Shown: in pieces, positions 54,047 through 63,751 of the stretch
Layout of the letters: every line of letters starts with the position of its first letter
How positions within the stretch are numbered: the stretch's first letter is position 1
From: Akkermansia muciniphila
GTDB lineage: Bacteria; Verrucomicrobiota; Verrucomicrobiia; Limisphaerales; BJHT01
Direction: 5' to 3'
DNA length: 64,000 bases
NCBI GenBank assembly: GCA_945861535.1
Contig: CAMAUZ010000004.1
Location: forward strand, 124,001-188,000
The notes under the pieces: generated by a model
Seen by the model: the letters and a program-made list of their open reading frames with translations, nothing else
The model's database searches: none
What the model was told of the DNA's origin: nothing
Program-made: the position numbers and the translations under genes

Positions 54047-55414
54047 ATGCAATCCTCCCGACGAAAATTCCTGCAGGCCAACGGCGCTTTGGTGGCGCTC
54101 CCTTTTCTGCATTCGCTCGCGAGCGCCGCCGGCGGCCCGGTGCGGAAAGAATCGAAACCGGCACGGAGGCTGGTGATGATCTACGCCCCCAATGGTCTGG
54201 TCCGCCGCTGCTTTTTTCCGGGTGAAGAAAAGTCCGAGCTGCCCGGCTTTGTCGGAGGCTTCAACGCGGACAAGCTCAAGAACCAGAAACGGATTCCGAA
54301 CCAACCCGGCATCTATCCCGTGACGCTGACTGAAACGATGCAGCCATTGGCGCCGCACCACGGAGACATCACTTTGGTCACGGGCCTCGACCGGACTTAC
54401 AAGGATGGGCAGGACGTCCACGCGCAGGGGGCCTCCTGTTACCTGACCAGTGTTTCGCCGGAGCAGGCCGCGGCGAAAGGCATGGCGCATCCCAATGGTC
54501 GCAGCCTGGATCAGGTCATCGGCGACCACGTCGGCCATGCCACGGTTTTCAACACGCTGGAGATCAGTTGCAACGGCTTCAAGGCGGGCAAGGAGGACAT
54601 CTACTTTGACAATATCTCGTGGTATGGACCGGATCGCATCGCCCCCTCCATCAAGGATCCCAAGAAACTCTATGACCGGCTGTTCATGGCCGACAGTTAC
54701 CGCACCCATGTGGCCGATGTCACCGACCTGATGCTGGCCGATGCCAGGGCGCTCGCTAAAAAGCTGGGGCGCAATGACCGCGAAACGCTCGGCGAGTTCA
54801 TGGAGATGATCCGCAATGTGGAAATCCGCATCGCCAAGCTCCAAAGGCTGGTCGCCACGGCGGATGTGAGAATTCCGAAGAACGAAATCTTGCCACGCGG
54901 CGAATATATCCGCCTGCAGGCTGATTTGATGCTGCTGGCGCTCCAGATGGGTATCACCAACGTCTGCACCTTCATGCTGGGACCGGAGCGCTGGGAGGCC
55001 CCGATGCTTTACGAGGGGGTCTTCGACAAACCGGTGAACCACCACACCATGACCCACAATCAGAAGGGCGATGGCTACAAGAGCCTCCAGAAAATTGACG
55101 TCTTCCACATGGAGCAATACGCCTATGTGCTGCGGCGGATGAAGGAACTTAAGGAAGCGGACGGCACGTCCCTGCTGGACAACTCGCTGGTCACCTATGG
55201 CGCGGGGCTGGGCGACGGAGCGACGCACCAGTATTTCGACCTGCCCCTCATCGTCGCCGGCACGGGCCAGAAGCAGATCAAGCAGGGGCGCTTCATCCAA
55301 TGCCGGAGCGGCACGCTTAATTCCAACATGTGGCTGACGCTCGCCAAGCTGATGGGTCTGGAGACCAAACAGTATGCTGACAGTTCCGGTGTCATCTCTG
55401 ACCTGTGGACTTGA
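54047..55414 (+). CDS. DUF1552 domain protein
   Basis: A 455-residue DUF1552 protein. Its Tat-like start SSRRKFLQANGALVALPFLH is typical. Body motifs: VMIYAPNGLVRRCFFP, THVADVTDLMLADA, QADLMLLALQMGITNVCTFM, TYGAGLGDGATHQYFDLPLI. Family knowledge: DUF1552 genes pair with DUF1587/1592/1588/1585 genes, exactly as here (stop at 55414, partner start at 55425, 10 bp gap). The activity is unknown. Confidence 0.95.
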   Translation: MQSSRRKFLQANGALVALPFLHSLASAAGGPVRKESKPARRLVMIYAPNGLVRRCFFPGEEKSELPGFVGGFNADKLKNQKRIPNQPGIYPVTLTETMQPLAPHHGDITLVTGLDRTYKDGQDVHAQGASCYLTSVSPEQAAAKGMAHPNGRSLDQVIGDHVGHATVFNTLEISCNGFKAGKEDIYFDNISWYGPDRIAPSIKDPKKLYDRLFMADSYRTHVADVTDLMLADARALAKKLGRNDRETLGEFMEMIRNVEIRIAKLQRLVATADVRIPKNEILPRGEYIRLQADLMLLALQMGITNVCTFMLGPERWEAPMLYEGVFDKPVNHHTMTHNQKGDGYKSLQKIDVFHMEQYAYVLRRMKELKEADGTSLLDNSLVTYGAGLGDGATHQYFDLPLIVAGTGQKQIKQGRFIQCRSGTLNSNMWLTLAKLMGLETKQYADSSGVISDLWT

Positions 55415-55424
55415 GCTGACGATC

Positions 55425-58367
55425 ATGGTTGGACCCAAGCTTATCGTCCGCTGCACGCTGCTGTTCTTACTCATCGGATTTGCCTTCGAGGGAAAAGGTG
55501 CCGACAGTTTCGACACCTTCATCAAGCCACTCTTTGCCGGGCAATGCGTCAAATGCCACGGCGGGGAGAAAACCAAGGGTAAGGTCAATCTCACGGAGCT
55601 CCCTGACACGGCACACTTCCTGACCAAGCCACAGTTACTCAACAACCTGATCAAGGTCATTGATGCCCGGGAAATGCCGCCCGAGAACGAGCCGCCACTC
55701 ACTGAGGCAGATCGCACCCGGCTGCTTGCGTCCCTGAAGTCCCTGCTGAGCCAGTCCGCCGCCCGCGGCGGCCCGCCGTCCGTTGGCCTCCGCCGGTTGA
55801 ACCGCTATCAATACAACAACGCGGTGCGGGACCTGTTCCAACTCCGGCGCGATGTCTTCAGCCTGCCGGAGAAGTTGATGACTCGGAATGGAGACTATCT
55901 CCGGTCTGACAAAATGCCGGACAAAGTCAGCGTGGCCTGCCTGGCCCTGCGACCCGCGCCCGGTTTTCAGGAAGTGAACCCGTTTCCAAAAGACCTGCGA
56001 GCCTCCCACGGCTACGACAATCAAGCCAACCAACTGACGCTCTCGCCGCTGTTGCTGGATTCCTTTCTGAAACTCAGCGTTTCCATCCTGCAAAGCCCTG
56101 ACTTCACAGAGAATAACGTCGGCATCTGGAATGGGTTCTTCCGGGCACCCGCGCCGGACTCGGACTCACGGGCGGAGATCAGCCGGCGGATGGCTCCCTT
56201 TTTGAGACAAGCGTTCCGCCGGGCGGTGGATGCCGAAACGGTCCAGCGCTACACGGATTACGCGGTCAGTCAGACCAAGCGGGGCTTGTCGTTCACGGAC
56301 AGCATGAAGAAGGCGGCGTCGGCAGTCATGTCCTCGCCGCTGTTCCTCTATCGATTCGCATCGGAGGACGCGGCGGATGGGAACTATCAGCTCGCTTCCC
56401 GGCTGTCTTTCTTTCTCTGGGGCAGCAGCCCCGACGCCGAGCTGCTGCGGCTGGCGGAGACTGGTGAACTGTCTCAACCGGCGTCTCTGAATCAGACAAT
56501 CACGCGCCTGCTCGCCGATCCGAAGATCGAACGCTTCCTTGATACCTTCCCGGCCCAATGGATGCAGCTTGAGAACGTGCTGTCGGCCGCGCCCGACCCT
56601 GCCAAAGCCCGGTTGTTCAGCCTGGATAGGAGCAACCCGGCCAGCACCCACATGGTGCTCGAACCATTGCTGCTCTTTGATGCGGTGTTTCTGGAAAACC
56701 GCCCGCTCAGTGATCTGATTAAGCCGCCCTTCAGCTACCAGAGTGACTTTCTCCGCACTTGGTATCACTCGGATTTGAAACCGCCGGTGCCGGATGTTAC
56801 CAAGCTGCTGGATGAAAACCGCACCAATGAAGCCAAGCGCCAGGCCCTCACAGCGGAGATTCAGAATACTCGGGCCGGGCTGGATGCCTTGCTTGACCCC
56901 GTGAAGACCCGACTGCTCGCCGCCCGCCAGCACGCTACCGGTACGGAGAAACGGGTGGATTTGCAACCCTTCGCTGCATGGGAATTTAACGACTCTTTGA
57001 AAGACACCGTGGGATCGCTGGAGCTACGGGCGAAAGGCAAGCTGCGTTACCGGGACGGCATGCTGATCCTAGAAAAAAACGCCCACCTGCAGAGCGATAA
57101 GCTACCGATTGATCTCAAGGCCAAGACCCTGGAGGTCTGGTGCCGAGTTCATGACCTTGGTCAGTCCGGTGGCGGATTGATGGGAATTCAGGGGCGGGGC
57201 GATCTCTTTGACACCATCGTGCTCGGCGAACGTAAGCGCGGGCATTGGATTTCCGGCAGCAATGGTTTTGCCCGCACGGAGGACTTTCCCGGTTCCTTTC
57301 CCGAGGAATCGCCCATGCAGGACCTGCACCTGGTAATGGTCTATGCCGGGGACGGCACCACGACGCTCTATCGCAATGGCAAACCATACGGCAAACCCTA
57401 CCGGAAGGGCGCGACGACCTTTCCCGCCCAAGACAGCACCGTAATCTTCGGCGTCCGCCACCTGCCCGCCGGCGGCAACCGACACTTGTCAGTAAGTCTG
57501 GCGAAGGCGCGTCTCTACACCCGCGCTCTGACTGCGGACGAAGTTGCTGCATCCAATGCCGGTGGCAGTTATCTCCCGAACGACGAGTTGGTGCGGGCCT
57601 TGACACCCGAACAAAGGATTAAGCGTGAGGCGCTGACCAACTCACTCGCGCAATCGGAACAAGCCCTTAAAGCCATCCCGAAAACCAGAGACCCCGGTGA
57701 GGTCCAGAGAGAAGCGGCGCAAAACCACGACCGCGAGTTGCTCAACAAACTCCGCTCGACCACCTTCGAGCGCGTGGCGGCCACGGACCCCCGCTACGGC
57801 GGCGTCATCACCACCGCAGCCATGGCCAGCATGACCTCCGGCCCGGATCGGACTCATCCCATCGCGCGCGGTGCGTGGATTATTGAAGTCATCCTCAATG
57901 ACCCGCCGCCCCCGCCGCCGAACAATGTGCCGCCGTTGAAAGAAGACGATTCCGCGAAGGACCTGACCATCCGGGAGCAGTTCGCCGAGCACCGGAAAAA
58001 CCCCGATTGCGCCGGGTGTCACTCGCGGCTCGATCCGCTGGGTTTTGCGATGGAGAACTTCGACATCACCGGGCGGTGGCGGGACAAGTATGAGAACGGC
58101 CGAAAGGTGGACGCGAGCGGGACCTTCCTGAAAAAATACCCTTTTGACGGCATCGTTGACTTCAAGGAATCCTTGGTGAAAGAAAACCGCCGCTTCGCCA
58201 GCGCCTTCACCGGACACTTGTTACGGTTCGCCCTGTCGCGTGAACTCACTCCGGCCGACTCACTCGCGATTGACGCCATCGTCAGCAAGACCGAGGGCGA
58301 TAACTTCAAGTTGAAGTCTCTGCTCCGGGAGATCGTGCTCAGTGATGCGTTCCTCCAGCCGCGTTGA
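55425..58367 (+). CDS. PSCyt-DUF1587/1592/1588/1585 protein with LamG insertion
   Basis: A 980-residue exported protein (signal 1-26). Cytochrome motif CVKCHGGEKT is at 41-50, then REMPPENEPPLTEADR. DUF1587 includes GLRRLNRYQYNNAVRDLF (about 125-142), DUF1592 includes YQLASRLSFFLWGSSPD and DUF1588 follows. A LamG/concanavalin-like domain is inserted at about 510-710 (FAAWEFNDSLKDTVG, TLEVWCRVHDLGQSGGG, ALTADEVAAS). The C-terminal CAGCHSRLDPLGFAMENFD and the DUF1585 end follow. The LamG insertion suggests binding to a polysaccharide or surface. It is the partner of DUF1552. Confidence 0.92.
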   Translation: MVGPKLIVRCTLLFLLIGFAFEGKGADSFDTFIKPLFAGQCVKCHGGEKTKGKVNLTELPDTAHFLTKPQLLNNLIKVIDAREMPPENEPPLTEADRTRLLASLKSLLSQSAARGGPPSVGLRRLNRYQYNNAVRDLFQLRRDVFSLPEKLMTRNGDYLRSDKMPDKVSVACLALRPAPGFQEVNPFPKDLRASHGYDNQANQLTLSPLLLDSFLKLSVSILQSPDFTENNVGIWNGFFRAPAPDSDSRAEISRRMAPFLRQAFRRAVDAETVQRYTDYAVSQTKRGLSFTDSMKKAASAVMSSPLFLYRFASEDAADGNYQLASRLSFFLWGSSPDAELLRLAETGELSQPASLNQTITRLLADPKIERFLDTFPAQWMQLENVLSAAPDPAKARLFSLDRSNPASTHMVLEPLLLFDAVFLENRPLSDLIKPPFSYQSDFLRTWYHSDLKPPVPDVTKLLDENRTNEAKRQALTAEIQNTRAGLDALLDPVKTRLLAARQHATGTEKRVDLQPFAAWEFNDSLKDTVGSLELRAKGKLRYRDGMLILEKNAHLQSDKLPIDLKAKTLEVWCRVHDLGQSGGGLMGIQGRGDLFDTIVLGERKRGHWISGSNGFARTEDFPGSFPEESPMQDLHLVMVYAGDGTTTLYRNGKPYGKPYRKGATTFPAQDSTVIFGVRHLPAGGNRHLSVSLAKARLYTRALTADEVAASNAGGSYLPNDELVRALTPEQRIKREALTNSLAQSEQALKAIPKTRDPGEVQREAAQNHDRELLNKLRSTTFERVAATDPRYGGVITTAAMASMTSGPDRTHPIARGAWIIEVILNDPPPPPPNNVPPLKEDDSAKDLTIREQFAEHRKNPDCAGCHSRLDPLGFAMENFDITGRWRDKYENGRKVDASGTFLKKYPFDGIVDFKESLVKENRRFASAFTGHLLRFALSRELTPADSLAIDAIVSKTEGDNFKLKSLLREIVLSDAFLQPR

Positions 58368-58413
58368 GCTGGGAAGGGACGGTGGCGGTGAACCATGAAC
58401 GCCGCGCCGATGC

Positions 58414-58869
58414 TTACTTCCGAATCGGTAGCTTCGCCCAAGCTTCCAGTTGATCGTCGAGGGATTTGTCGTGTGCCAGCCGCATGAATTGTTTCTTGGA
58501 AACCATCCCACGCTCATCGAACGCCACGAACAACGCCCGCCAGAAGAACCCCAGTTCCCTTTCCCCCCGCCCTTCCATAGGTCCCCAGGGTCGCCCCGGT
58601 CCCGGTATGGCCTCCCCGACAAGACTAATAACACGCGGCCCGTCCAACTCCCATGAGTAAGCGAGAGCGGGCGGGGATTTGCACTCCATGGAGGCAGCGC
58701 CAAACCGGTTGGTGACGACGGCCCTGTCGGTGGAACCAATCACAATGGACTCTGCGTCTGAATTTGTGATGCGTACTTTCCCAGCCAAGGGCTTTCGCGA
58801 AAGCGGGGGAAGAATGACGCACCCGGTGGTCAGCATCAGACTGAGCGCAACAATGGCACGGGGTTTCAT
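58414..58869 (-). CDS. Small lipoprotein of unknown function
   Basis: A 151-residue lipoprotein: MKPRAIVALSLMLTTGC with the lipobox Cys at 17, then a single domain (VRITNSDAESIVIGS, SWELDGPRVISLVGEA, ERELGFFWRALFVAF). No family is recognised. It is convergent with the DUF1592 gene. Confidence 0.75.
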   Translation of the reverse strand: MKPRAIVALSLMLTTGCVILPPLSRKPLAGKVRITNSDAESIVIGSTDRAVVTNRFGAASMECKSPPALAYSWELDGPRVISLVGEAIPGPGRPWGPMEGRGERELGFFWRALFVAFDERGMVSKKQFMRLAHDKSLDDQLEAWAKLPIRK

Positions 58870-59281
58870 GCGAATTCAGCCACGCGGAAGACGAGCTGGT
58901 TTCGGCTGCTGGACGGCGTGGAATTCATAGCTATTGGCCGTCTCGAAGGGAACTGGATTTGCCTCCTGTGGCAAGCGCAAGGTAAGGCGGAATGGGCGCC
59001 GCCCGCGGAGTGCGGTGACGTGCCACCAGTTTCACGAGGCGACTTGTCGGCGTCGAACTGCGGGAGGCTTGGGTGCGAAAGGGGGGCGTTGGCGGCTCGC
59101 ACCAGCTTCAGCGCACCCGCGAGTACGGAGGCGCAACAAAAGTTTGACGGCCACAGATTCATTCCGACATGGCGAGCAGATTGGCGCCGCTGTGGTTGGG
59201 CCTCGATACAGGCGCGCTTCAGGGGTGCCGGCCATTTTTTGCATGCTTCCCATCCGCTCCGGCGGTCGATCACTTTTCGCC
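58870..59281. other. Stretch without a recognised gene
   Basis: No frame on either strand has convincing codon use or motifs. Open frames here (for example 58866-59273 minus) are Pro/Arg/Ser-rich with no domain. It may be decayed DNA linked to the chimeric relic immediately downstream. Confidence 0.4.
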
Positions 59282-59531
59282 ACGGCTAAAATTCGGGTGC
59301 TGAGGGTGGAAGATTCGCCGGTCATGCGCCGGGCGATCATGCTGACGTTGGCGAAGTATCCGTCGCTGGAAATCGCCGGCGCGGCGCCGAAAAGCCATCC
59401 CGCAACGTCGCAAGATCTCCACGCCACGGTGCTCCACGCTCTGGGCAGCCCTTGAGCGACCACGGCAAAACACTGGCATCATCCGTCCGCCATTCTCGCC
59501 CGGGAAGCCCGTCATGGCGCTGTTCGGATAA
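59282..59531 (+). pseudogene. Chimeric relic: response-regulator start joined to DUF1501 end
   Basis: From 59282 the frame reads TAKIRVLRVEDSPVMRRAIM and LTLAKYPSLEIAGAA, the first ~34 residues of a CheY/CheB-type receiver domain. At about 59384 it switches without a stop into PKSHPATSQDLHATVLHALG, the C-terminus of a DUF1501 protein nearly identical to that at 53740-53890. A one-base deletion near 59450 then shifts it. The last part (HGKNTGIIRPPF-like, then GKPVMALFG and TAA at 59529-59531) lies in another frame. Neither half is functional. Confidence 0.8.
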
Positions 59532-59652
59532 GTCGGAACCATTCACCGGCCTTGGAGCTTCCCCCCATCGCGCCACCTCCCCGGGCGTGGAAAGCGGCAG
59601 CGGCGCCCACTTCTGCATCGCCCCGTCACGCGGGTGGGATGAAGCTCCGCCG

Positions 59653-60873
59653 ATGTCTGCGCCCGCTCCTCCCAATCCCGCCGTGCCGCCGCCCCGGCCC
59701 AAATTGCCCCGCACCGTGTGGGCGCTGGGCTGGACGAGCTTTTTCACGGATGTCTCGACGGAGATCATTTATCCGCTGCTGCCAATTTTTCTCACGGTCA
59801 CGCTGGGCGCGACGGTGGCGTTTGTCGGGCTGATCGAGGGCGTGGCGGAATGCACGGCGAGCGTGCTCAAGGTGGCTTCGGGTTGGTGGTCGGATCGCGT
59901 GCGGCGCCGCAAGCCGTTCGCCGTGGCGGGCTATGCGTTGAGCGGGCTGACGCGTCCGCTGCTGGCGTTGGCGGGCACGACGGGTCACGTGCTCGCGGCG
60001 CGTTTCATTGACCGCGTCGGCAAGGGAATCCGCAGCGCGCCACGCGACGCGCTGCTGACGGAGGCGGTGCCGGCGGATCAGCGCGGCGCGGCGTTCGGGG
60101 TGCAGCGCGCACTGGACAACGCGGGCGCGGTGCTCGGGCCGCTCATCGCCTGGGCGCTGCTGACGTGGGTGACGCAGGATTTTCGCGTGCTCTTCTGGAT
60201 CGCCACGGTGCCGATGGTGGCGGCGCTGCTGGTGCTCACGCTGGGCGCAAAGGAGCAAGCGCCGGCACCCCCAATGCCCGCGAGCAATCCCGTGGCACCG
60301 CCGGAGCCTTTCGTGGTGCAGCCGCGTTTCAAAGCCTATCTCGCGCTGCTGTTCCTCTTCACGCTCGGCAATTCCAGCGACGCCTTTTTGCTCCTGCGTG
60401 CGCAGTCGCTGGGCGTGAGCGTCGCGGAAATTCCGCTGCTCTGGGCGCTGTTGAATCTGATCAAGGCCGTGAGCGTGCTGCCCGCGGGGCGGCTCAGCGA
60501 CCGGATCGGGCGGCGGCCATTGGTCGTGGGGGGATGGCTGGTGTATGCGCTGGTTTATTTGGGTTTCGCGCGGGCCGGCGCGGCGTGGCAGGTGTGGGCG
60601 TTGTTCGCGGTGTACGGACTTTTTTACGGACTGACGGAAGCCGCCGAGCGCGCGTGGGTGGCGGACCTTTATCCCAAGGCGCAGCGCGGACAGGCGTATG
60701 GCTGGTATCATGCGACGGTCGGCCTGGCGTCGCTGCCGGCGAGTTTGTTGATGGGCTGGCTGTGGTATCGGCTGGGGCCGGGGTTTGCGTTTCTCACGGG
60801 CGCGAGCTTCGCGGGCGCGGCGGCCGTGCTGCTGTGGCTGTGCCTGAAGCCGGTTGCGGCACCTCGCGTCTGA
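59653..60873 (+). CDS. MFS transporter
   Basis: A 406-residue, 12-helix MFS permease. ATG 59653 precedes a Pro-rich N-terminus and TM1 (TVWALGWTSFFTDVSTEIIYPLLPIFL). Loop 2-3 reads SGWWSDRVRRRKPFAVAGYA and loop 8-9 GRLSDRIGRRPLVVGG, both typical. The TM1 sequence resembles a group of efflux-type MFS proteins; the substrate is unknown. The next gene starts 8 bp downstream, suggesting an operon. Confidence 0.92.
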   Translation: MSAPAPPNPAVPPPRPKLPRTVWALGWTSFFTDVSTEIIYPLLPIFLTVTLGATVAFVGLIEGVAECTASVLKVASGWWSDRVRRRKPFAVAGYALSGLTRPLLALAGTTGHVLAARFIDRVGKGIRSAPRDALLTEAVPADQRGAAFGVQRALDNAGAVLGPLIAWALLTWVTQDFRVLFWIATVPMVAALLVLTLGAKEQAPAPPMPASNPVAPPEPFVVQPRFKAYLALLFLFTLGNSSDAFLLLRAQSLGVSVAEIPLLWALLNLIKAVSVLPAGRLSDRIGRRPLVVGGWLVYALVYLGFARAGAAWQVWALFAVYGLFYGLTEAAERAWVADLYPKAQRGQAYGWYHATVGLASLPASLLMGWLWYRLGPGFAFLTGASFAGAAAVLLWLCLKPVAAPRV

Positions 60874-60881
60874 GTTCGCCC

Positions 60882-62150
60882 ATGAAACCTGCCGCCTTCC
60901 TCGCTGTCGCCGCGCTCCTGTGCTCCGCCCATTTCTCCCTCGCCGACAACTGGCCGACCTGGCGCGGCCCGCGTCACGACGGAGTCAGCGCCGAGAAGAA
61001 TCTCCCGACCGAATGGAGCGCGACGACGAACGTGCTCTGGAAAACACCGCTGCCCGGCCAGGGCGCGGCGACGCCGGTCGTGTGGGGCGACACGCTGTTT
61101 TTGACCAGTGAAGACGGGGATGATCTCGTGCTCCTCTGCCTCGGAACCGATGGCAAGGAACGGTGGAAACAAAAGATTGGCGCCGGCGCCAAGCGCTCGC
61201 GCGGCGGCGAGGGCAACGGCGCGACGCCCTCGCCCAGCACCGATGGCAAGCTCGTTTTCGGCTACGTGGGCACGGGCGACTTCGCGGCGTTTGATTTCGC
61301 GGGCAAGCAGGTCTGGCATTTCAACGCGCAGGAGCGTTACGGAAAATTCTCCTACGGCTTCGGCATGCACACCACGCCGCTGCTGCACGACGGCCGGCTT
61401 TATCTCCAGCTCATCCACGCGCGCGCCGCACTCGTCGTCGCACTCGACGCCGCGACCGGAAAAGAAGTCTGGAAAGTCGAGCGCAAGAGCGACGGTCACA
61501 GCGAATGCCTGCATTCCTACGCCTCGCCGTGCCTCTGGTTCCGCGGCCGCGAAGCCCGCCTCATCACGCATGGCAACGACTACGCCATCGCCCACAACCT
61601 TGCCGACGGCTCCGAGGCCTGGCGGCTCGGCGATCTCAATCCCAAGGCACGCTACAACAGCACGCTGCGCTTCGTCGCCTCGCCGGTGGCGGTGGACAAT
61701 CTCATCGTCGTGCCCACTGCCAAAAACGGTGTCGTCGTGGGCGTGAAGCCCGAGGCCGCCGGCCACCTCAGCGCGGGCGCGACGGGTGAGGCGTGGCGGC
61801 TGCCCAGCGGCACGCCGGATGTCCCGTCGCCGGTGGTCTATGAAGGCCGCGTCTATCTCTGCCGCGAGAACGGCGTGCTCACCTGCCTCGATGCCACGAC
61901 CGGCAAGCAGCTCTACTCCGAGCGCGCGCACTCGCAGACCTACCGCGCCTCGACCGTGGCAGGGGACGGTAAGATTTTCCTCACCGCCAAGGACGGCACC
62001 GTCACCGTGGTGCAGGCCGGGCCGGAGCTGAAAATCCTCGCGAAGAACAAGCTGCCCGATCAGTTCACCGCGTCGCCCGCCATCGCCAATGGCCGCCTCT
62101 ATTTGCGCGGCTTCGAGGCCCTCTACGCCATCGGCACGGCGGCAAAGTAG
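60882..62150 (+). CDS. Secreted PQQ-like (WD40-type) beta-propeller protein
   Basis: A 422-residue exported protein (signal 1-22). It has the opening NWPTWRGPRHDGVSAEKNLP and repeated propeller blades (VVALDAATGKEVWKVER, PVVYEGRVYLCRENGVLTCL, KIFLTAKDGTVTVVQ), ending at NGRLYLRGFEALYAIG. Family knowledge: these outer-membrane-assembly-like PQQ-repeat proteins are frequent in Planctomycetes and Verrucomicrobia and mostly lack proven cofactor binding. It probably follows the MFS gene in one transcript. Confidence 0.92.
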   Translation: MKPAAFLAVAALLCSAHFSLADNWPTWRGPRHDGVSAEKNLPTEWSATTNVLWKTPLPGQGAATPVVWGDTLFLTSEDGDDLVLLCLGTDGKERWKQKIGAGAKRSRGGEGNGATPSPSTDGKLVFGYVGTGDFAAFDFAGKQVWHFNAQERYGKFSYGFGMHTTPLLHDGRLYLQLIHARAALVVALDAATGKEVWKVERKSDGHSECLHSYASPCLWFRGREARLITHGNDYAIAHNLADGSEAWRLGDLNPKARYNSTLRFVASPVAVDNLIVVPTAKNGVVVGVKPEAAGHLSAGATGEAWRLPSGTPDVPSPVVYEGRVYLCRENGVLTCLDATTGKQLYSERAHSQTYRASTVAGDGKIFLTAKDGTVTVVQAGPELKILAKNKLPDQFTASPAIANGRLYLRGFEALYAIGTAAK

Positions 62151-62160
62151 CGCTGCAAGC

Positions 62161-62267
62161 GCAGGGGAATGGGGGGACAGGAATTGCGGCAGGGGAATTT
62201 TGGGCAAGGGAATGGAGGCAAAGGAATGAGATTCCAAGTTGCCCTTCCGCTGTCCCCATTCCTTTGC
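62161..62267. repeat. Inverted repeat with GGAATGGGG / CCCCATTCC arms
   Basis: GCAGGGGAATGGGGGGACAG (62161-62180) is mirrored by CTGTCCCCATTCCTTTGC (62250-62267), with related GGCAAAGGAATG units between. A fragment of the same unit occurs near 36835. It lies in the 262-bp gap before the cardiolipin synthase-like gene. Confidence 0.7.
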
Positions 62268-62412
62268 CCCCCTTTCCCTGCCCTACCCCCTTCCCTCGCC
62301 CCCGATTTCATTTGTCTGGTGCGGTTGGGTGCGGTCTTTAGATTTTCCCATGCAGACTGCGGGCAGGCCTCGGATTCGTCTCCGCCCTGCGACCCCGGAC
62401 GGACTCGGCTTG

Positions 62413-63675
62413 ATGAAACAGTTCCTACAACTCTTTGCGGCAGTGCTGGCAGGCGTGTGGCTCACCGGCTGCGCGAGCTTTGGCTCGAGCCGCATCAAGT
62501 ATCAGATCGAGTCGCAGTATGCGGTCACCGAGCCGCAGTTCCTCCGCTCGCTCGGACAGTTGCTCGGACCGGGCATCGTGGCGGGCAACCGCGTGACGGC
62601 CCTCGTGAACGGCGACCGGATTTTTCCCGAAATGCTGGCGGCGGTGCGGGGCGCGCAGAAGACGATCACGTTCGAAACCTATATCTATTGGTCCGGCGAA
62701 ATCGGGGCGCAGTTCACCGCGGCGCTGATCGAACGGGCGCGGGCGGGGGTGAAGGTGCATCTGCTCATCGACTGGTTCGGGTCGGCGCGGATCGACGCGG
62801 GGGCGTTGCGGCGGATGGAGGAGGCGGGGGTCGAGATCGAGAAATATCATCCGTTGTTCTGGAAAGGACCGCTGCGCGTGAACCATCGCGATCACCGGAA
62901 GATTCTGGTGATCGATGGGAAGTCCGGCTTCACGGGCGGCGCGGGCATCGGGGATCTATGGCTCGGGAACGCGCAGGACCCGGAGCATTGGCGCGACACG
63001 CAGTTCAAACTCGAGGGGCCGGCCGTCGGGCAGATGCAGGCGGCGTTCATGGACAACTGGATGAAGACGCGCAACGTCGTGCTGCACGGCGAAGAGTATT
63101 TCCCGGCGCTCGATTCCGTGGGAATGGATTACGCGCAGGTGTTTTTCAGCTCGCCGCGGGACGGTGTCGAGAGTGTGCGGTTGATGTATCTGCTCTCGAT
63201 CGCCGCGGCGCAAAAGAGCATCCGCCTGGCGTCTCCCTACTTCGTGCCAGGCGACATGATGGTGAAGGGCTTGATCGCGGCGCGGGAACGGGGCGTGAGT
63301 GTCGAGGTGATCCTGCCAGGACCGCACACTGACACGCATTTCGTCGGCCTGGCGTCGCGCGACCGCTGGGCACCGCTGCTCCAAGCGGGCGTGAAAATCT
63401 ACGAATATCAGCCGACGATGTATCACACCAAGGTGATGATCGTGGATGACATCTGGGTGTCGGTGGGTTCGGCGAACATCGACAGCCGCTCCTTCCGGTT
63501 GAATGACGAGGCGAACCTGAATGTGTTCTCCGCGGCGTTCGCGGCGGAGCAGATCCGAATTTTCGAGGAGGATAAAACCAAGTCGCGCGAGATGTCCGTG
63601 AAGGAGTGGCGCGAGCGGTCGCTGCTGCACCGGCTGGGAGAGATGGTGAGCGGCTGGTTCCGGTCGCAGTTGTGA
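62413..63675 (+). CDS. Phospholipase D-like cardiolipin synthase lipoprotein
   Basis: A 420-residue PLD-superfamily protein. From ATG 62413 it has a lipoprotein-type signal (LQLFAAVLAGVWLTGC, lipobox Cys20), then TFETYIYWSGEIG. Two HKD motifs are present: His161/Lys163 in NHRDHRKILVIDG and His338/Lys340 in MYHTKVMIVDDIWVSVGSANID. Order and spacing match cardiolipin synthases (ClsA/ClsB type). Being a lipoprotein rather than a two-helix membrane protein is more like the ClsB/YmdC group or other envelope PLD enzymes, so the product is not certain. Confidence 0.92.
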   Translation: MKQFLQLFAAVLAGVWLTGCASFGSSRIKYQIESQYAVTEPQFLRSLGQLLGPGIVAGNRVTALVNGDRIFPEMLAAVRGAQKTITFETYIYWSGEIGAQFTAALIERARAGVKVHLLIDWFGSARIDAGALRRMEEAGVEIEKYHPLFWKGPLRVNHRDHRKILVIDGKSGFTGGAGIGDLWLGNAQDPEHWRDTQFKLEGPAVGQMQAAFMDNWMKTRNVVLHGEEYFPALDSVGMDYAQVFFSSPRDGVESVRLMYLLSIAAAQKSIRLASPYFVPGDMMVKGLIAARERGVSVEVILPGPHTDTHFVGLASRDRWAPLLQAGVKIYEYQPTMYHTKVMIVDDIWVSVGSANIDSRSFRLNDEANLNVFSAAFAAEQIRIFEEDKTKSREMSVKEWRERSLLHRLGEMVSGWFRSQL

Positions 63676-63751
63676 GGGGACGGAGCAGGAGAATGCCGCG
63701 CAGAGAAATAGGGAGAGGGAAGAGTTGGAACGAGGTTCGGGTAGTCGCGAC

